DNA from: Bidens hawaiensis
Taxonomy: Eukaryota > Streptophyta > Magnoliopsida > Asterales > Asteraceae
DNA length: 64,000 nt
Reading direction: 5' to 3'
NCBI GenBank assembly: GCA_021521415.1
Contig: JAIQDT010001107.1
Location: 124,001 to 188,000 of the forward strand
In this document: positions 60,528 to 64,000 of the stretch, in pieces
How the letters are laid out: every line of letters begins with the position of its first letter
Numbering within the stretch: the first letter of the stretch is position 1
Notes under the pieces: generated by a model
Told to the model about the DNA's origin: nothing
Database searches by the model: none
The model's input: only the letters and a program-made list of their open reading frames with translations
Translations under genes and position numbers: made by a program

Positions 60528-63500
60528 TAATTATGTCCGGTCGCCACCCCGGGGCCCATTCAAAATTTTGCTATTATTGCCAAAGGGGTATTCACCGAGT
60601 CGGAGAAAAAACTGAGTATGGGTCGAACCACTGAATCGGATCATAAATTCGGTCTTGAAGACTTCAATTCAATATTTTATAAACACACGAAAGAATCGGA
60701 TCAATAATTTTGCCCTAGCGTCACCCCGGGGCCCGTTCGAAATTTTGCTAGTATTGCCAAAAGGGTATGTTCACCTAGCCAGAGAAAAAACTGAGTATGG
60801 GTCGAACCACTTAATCAGATAAGAAATTCGGTCTTGGAGACTTCAATACAATATTTTGTAGACATACGAAAGAATCGGATCAAAATTTATGCCCTAGCGC
60901 CACAACGGGGCCCGTTCAAATGTGCCATTATTGCCAAAAGGGTATATTCACCGAGCCGGAGAAAAAACTGAGTATGGGTCGAACCACTGAATCAGATAAG
61001 AAATTCGGTCTTGGAGACTTCCATATATTATTTTTTAAACATACGAAAGAATCGAATCAATAATAATGCACTGACGCCATCCCGGGGCCCGTTCGAAATT
61101 TTGCCAGTATTGCCAAAGGGGTATATTAACCGAATCGGAGAAAAACTTAGTATGGGTCGAACCACATAATCGGATCATATATTCGGTCTTGGAGACTTCC
61201 ATACAACATTTTATAAACATACGAAGTATCGGATCAATAAATATGCGCTGACGCCACCCAGGGCCTGTTCGAAATTTTGCCAGAATTGCCAAGGGTTATG
61301 TTCACCGAGCCGGAGAAAAATTTGAGTATGGGTCGATCACTTAATCGGATCATATATTGTGTCTTGGAGACTTCCATACAATATTTTATAAACATACGAA
61401 AGAATCAGATCAATAATTATGTCCTAACGCCACCCCAAGGCCCGTTCTAAATTTTGCCAGTATTGCCAAAGGGGTATGTTCACCGAAATGGAGAAAAAAC
61501 TGAGTATGGGTCGAACCACTGAATCGGATCATATATTGGATCTTGGAGACTTCCATATAATATTTTATAAACATACGAAAAGAATCGGATCAATAATTAT
61601 GCCTTGACGCCACCCCGGGGCCCGTTCGAAATTTTGCCAGTATTGCCAATGGGGTACGTTCACCGAGCCGGAGAAAAAAACTGAGTATGGGTCGAACCAC
61701 TGAATCGGATCAGAAATTCGGTGTTGGAGACTTCCATACAATATTTAATAAATATACGAAAGAATCGGATAAATAATTATGCCTTAACGCCACCCCGGTG
61801 CCCGTTCGAAATTTTGCCAGAATTGCCAAAGGGGTAAGTTCACCGAGCCGGAGAAAAAACTGAGTATGGGTCGAACCACTTAATCAGATAAGAAATTCGG
61901 TCTTGGAGACTTCCTTACAATATTTTTTAAACATACGAAAGAATCGGATCAATAATTATGCCCTGGCGCCACTTCGGGAACCGTTCGAAATTTTGCCAGT
62001 ATTACCAAATGGGTATGTTAACCGAACCGGAGAAAAAACTGAGTATGGGTCGAACCACTGAATCAGATCAGAAATTCGGTTTTGGAGACTTCCATACAAT
62101 ATTTAATAATCATACGAAAAAATCGGATAAATAATTATGCCTTAACGCCACCCCGGTGCCCGTTCGAAATTTTGCCAGAATTGCCAAAGGGGTATGTTCA
62201 TCGAGCCGGAGAAAAACCTGAGTATAGGTCGAACCACTTAATCAGATAAGAAATTCGGTCTTGGAGACTTCCATACAATATTTTTTAAACATACAAAAGA
62301 ATCGGATCAATAATTATGCCCTGGCGCCACCCCGGGGACCGTTCGAAATTTTGCCAGTATTGCCTAAGGGGCATGTTCACCGAGTCGAAGAAAAAACTGA
62401 GTATGGGTTGAACCACTGAACCGGATCAGAAATTCGGTCTTGGAGACTTCCGTACAATATTTTATAACCCTACAAAAAAATCAGATCAATAATTATGCCC
62501 TGACGCCACCCCGGGGCTCGTTTGAAATTTCAACAGTATTGCCAAAGGTATATGTTCACCGAGATGGAGAAAAAACTAAGATGGGTCGGACCACTAAATC
62601 GGATCATATATTCGATCTTGGAGACTTTCATACAATATTTTATAAACATACGAAAGAGTCGGATCAATAATTATGCAATGACGCAACCCCTGGGCCCGTT
62701 CGAAATTTTGCCAGTATTGCCAAATGGGTATGTTCACCGAGCCGGAGAAAAAACTGAGTATGGGTCGAACCACTGAATCGGATCAGAAATTCGGTCTTGG
62801 AGATTTTCATACAATATTTATAAACATACGAAAAAATCAAATCAATAATTATGCCCTGACGCCACCCGGGGCTCGTTCGAAAATTTTCCAATATTGCCAA
62901 AGGGGTAATGTCACCGACTTGGAGAAAAAACTGAGTGTGGGTCGAACCACTGAATCGAATCAAAAATTCGGTCTTGGAGACTTCCTTAAAATATTTTTTA
63001 AATACACGAAAGAATCAGATCAACAATTATGTCCTGACGCCACTCTAGGGCCCGTTCGAAATCGTGCCATTATTGCCAAAAGGGTATGTTTACCGAGCCG
63101 GAGAAAAAACTGAGTATGGGTCGAACCACTGAATCAGATCAGAAATTCGGTCTTGGAGACTTCCATACAATATTTTTTAAACATACGAAAGAATCGGATC
63201 AATAATTATGCCCTGGCGCCACCCCGGGGACCGTTCGAAATTTTTTGCTAGTATTGCCAAAGGGGTATGTTAACCGAACGGGAGAAAAAACTGAATATGG
63301 GTCGAAAAACTGAATCAGATCAGAAATTCAGTGTTGGAGACTTCCGTACAATATTTAATAAACATACGAAAGAATCGGATAAATAATTATGCCCTAACGC
63401 CACCCCGGGGCCCGTTCGAAATTTTTCCAGTATTGCCATAGGGTTATGTTTACCGAGCCGGATAAAAAACTGAGTATGGGTCGAACCACTTAATCAGATA

Positions 63501-63926
63501 AGAAATTCAGTCTTGGAGACTTCCATACAATATTTTTTAAATATACAAAAGAATCGGATAAAAAAATATGCCCTGGCGCCACCCCGGGGCCCTTTCGAAA
63601 TTTTGCCTGTATTGCCAAAGGGGTATGTTAATTGAACCGGAGAAAAAACTGAGTATGGGGCGAACCACTGAATAAGATCATAAATTCGGTGTTGGAGGCT
63701 TCTATACAATATTTAATAAACATACGAAAGAATCGGATAAATAATTATGCCCTGACGCCACCCCGGGGCCCGTTCGAAATTTTTCCAGTATTGCTAAAGG
63801 GATATGTTCACCGAGCCGGAGAAAAAACTGAGTATGGGTCGAACCACTGAATATGATCAGAGCTTTGGTTTTGGAGACTTTCATACAATATTTTATAAGC
63901 ATACGAAAGAACCTGATCAATAATTA
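60528..63926 (+). repeat. Satellite array block 4 (~179-bp monomers)
   Basis: About 19 monomers continuing in the same orientation. A variant CCTTAACGCCACCCCGGTGC occurs twice about 358 bp apart (about 61780 and about 62140) and also in the 6,253-bp copies (46580, 52833), tying this block to block 3. The array stops at 63926. Confidence 0.96.
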
Positions 63927-64000
63927 TGTCAGGACCCTTCATATGGTCGATTCGGCTCGGATCTTAATCAATCATGTCATAACTCACACAAAATTAATCG
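63927..64000 (+). mobile_element. Possible start of another LTR element at the window edge
   Basis: Satellite sequence breaks off inside its CAATAATTATG motif and is replaced by TGTCAGGACCCTTC, a typical LTR-like TG start. AATTA (63922-63926) would be the left target duplication. Only 74 bp are visible, so the nature of the insert cannot be confirmed. Confidence 0.4.

Noticed and set aside
12833..63920. Very many 60-130-codon open frames on both strands of the array
   Set aside because: They recur with the satellite period and are frame readings of one repeated sequence. Their starts and stops come from monomer variants, and there is no codon-type conservation or gene structure.
12799..63926. 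CRISPR array
   Set aside because: The repeats are ~179 bp, contiguous and mutually diverged without unique spacers. This is eukaryotic satellite DNA.
12799..63926. Calling the array centromeric
   Set aside because: A ~179-bp monomer, higher-order units and chromovirus-like insertions are compatible with a centromere, but pericentromeric, interstitial and subtelomeric satellites look the same. Only CENH3 ChIP or chromosome position could decide.

Overview
This is a stretch of flowering-plant nuclear DNA made almost entirely of repeats. The evidence is a ~179-bp satellite in a very large array, LTR retrotransposons primed by initiator tRNA-Met, nested MITEs, a 5'-truncated LINE with target-site duplications, a GT-AG intron, and a FAR1/MULE-type fragment. 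The repeat style (TA-nested MITEs, long LTRs built of minisatellites) would suit a eudicot, possibly Asteraceae, but the sequence alone does not prove a family. There are no bacterial features, rRNA genes or CRISPR arrays.

Region 1, 1-12798, is AT-rich intergenic DNA. It holds three related MITEs with long inverted ends in or beside (TA)n tracts (2632-3300, 5228-7350, 7371-8165). The second carries a LINE inserted with a 14-bp target duplication and a 5' inversion (5713-7160). The third carries a hAT-type MITE with an 8-bp target duplication (7525-8003). A separate MITE lies at 4505-4867 and a PIF/Harbinger-like element with a broken ORF at 9877-10766. The only plausible intact gene is a small two-exon gene at 8660-9160 (124 aa, TATA box about 50 bp upstream). 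At 12239-12798 remnants of a FAR1/MULE-transposase-like gene run straight into the satellite.

Region 2, 12799-63926, is about 40.6 kb of satellite (roughly 225 monomers of ~179 bp, all in one orientation) in four blocks. The blocks are separated by three LTR insertions with clear 5-bp target duplications: two solo LTRs in minus orientation (19296-21410, TTGCG; 30367-32329, TATTG) and one two-LTR element in plus orientation (54080-60527, TAATT). That element has 2.8-kb LTRs but only 802 bp of internal DNA. It keeps the primer binding site, the polypurine tract and the last codons of a Ty3/gypsy polyprotein, so it is a non-autonomous deletion derivative, probably of the Tekay/Del chromovirus type. 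A fourth LTR may begin at 63927.

The array shows layered amplification: local 4-mer and 5-mer higher-order repeats, older multi-kilobase duplications, and a nearly perfect 6,253-bp (35-monomer) tandem duplication at 41271-53776 with a visible crossover junction. The LTRs are modular. All three carry a GCGAACTT/GCGAAGTT minisatellite, a hairpin with a very conserved loop, and an AGCCCC/GGGGCT hairpin after a splice-donor-like site. One position holds a completely different minisatellite in each element (33, 23 or 52 bp). The short ORFs throughout the array and LTRs are by-products of repeated sequence, not genes.
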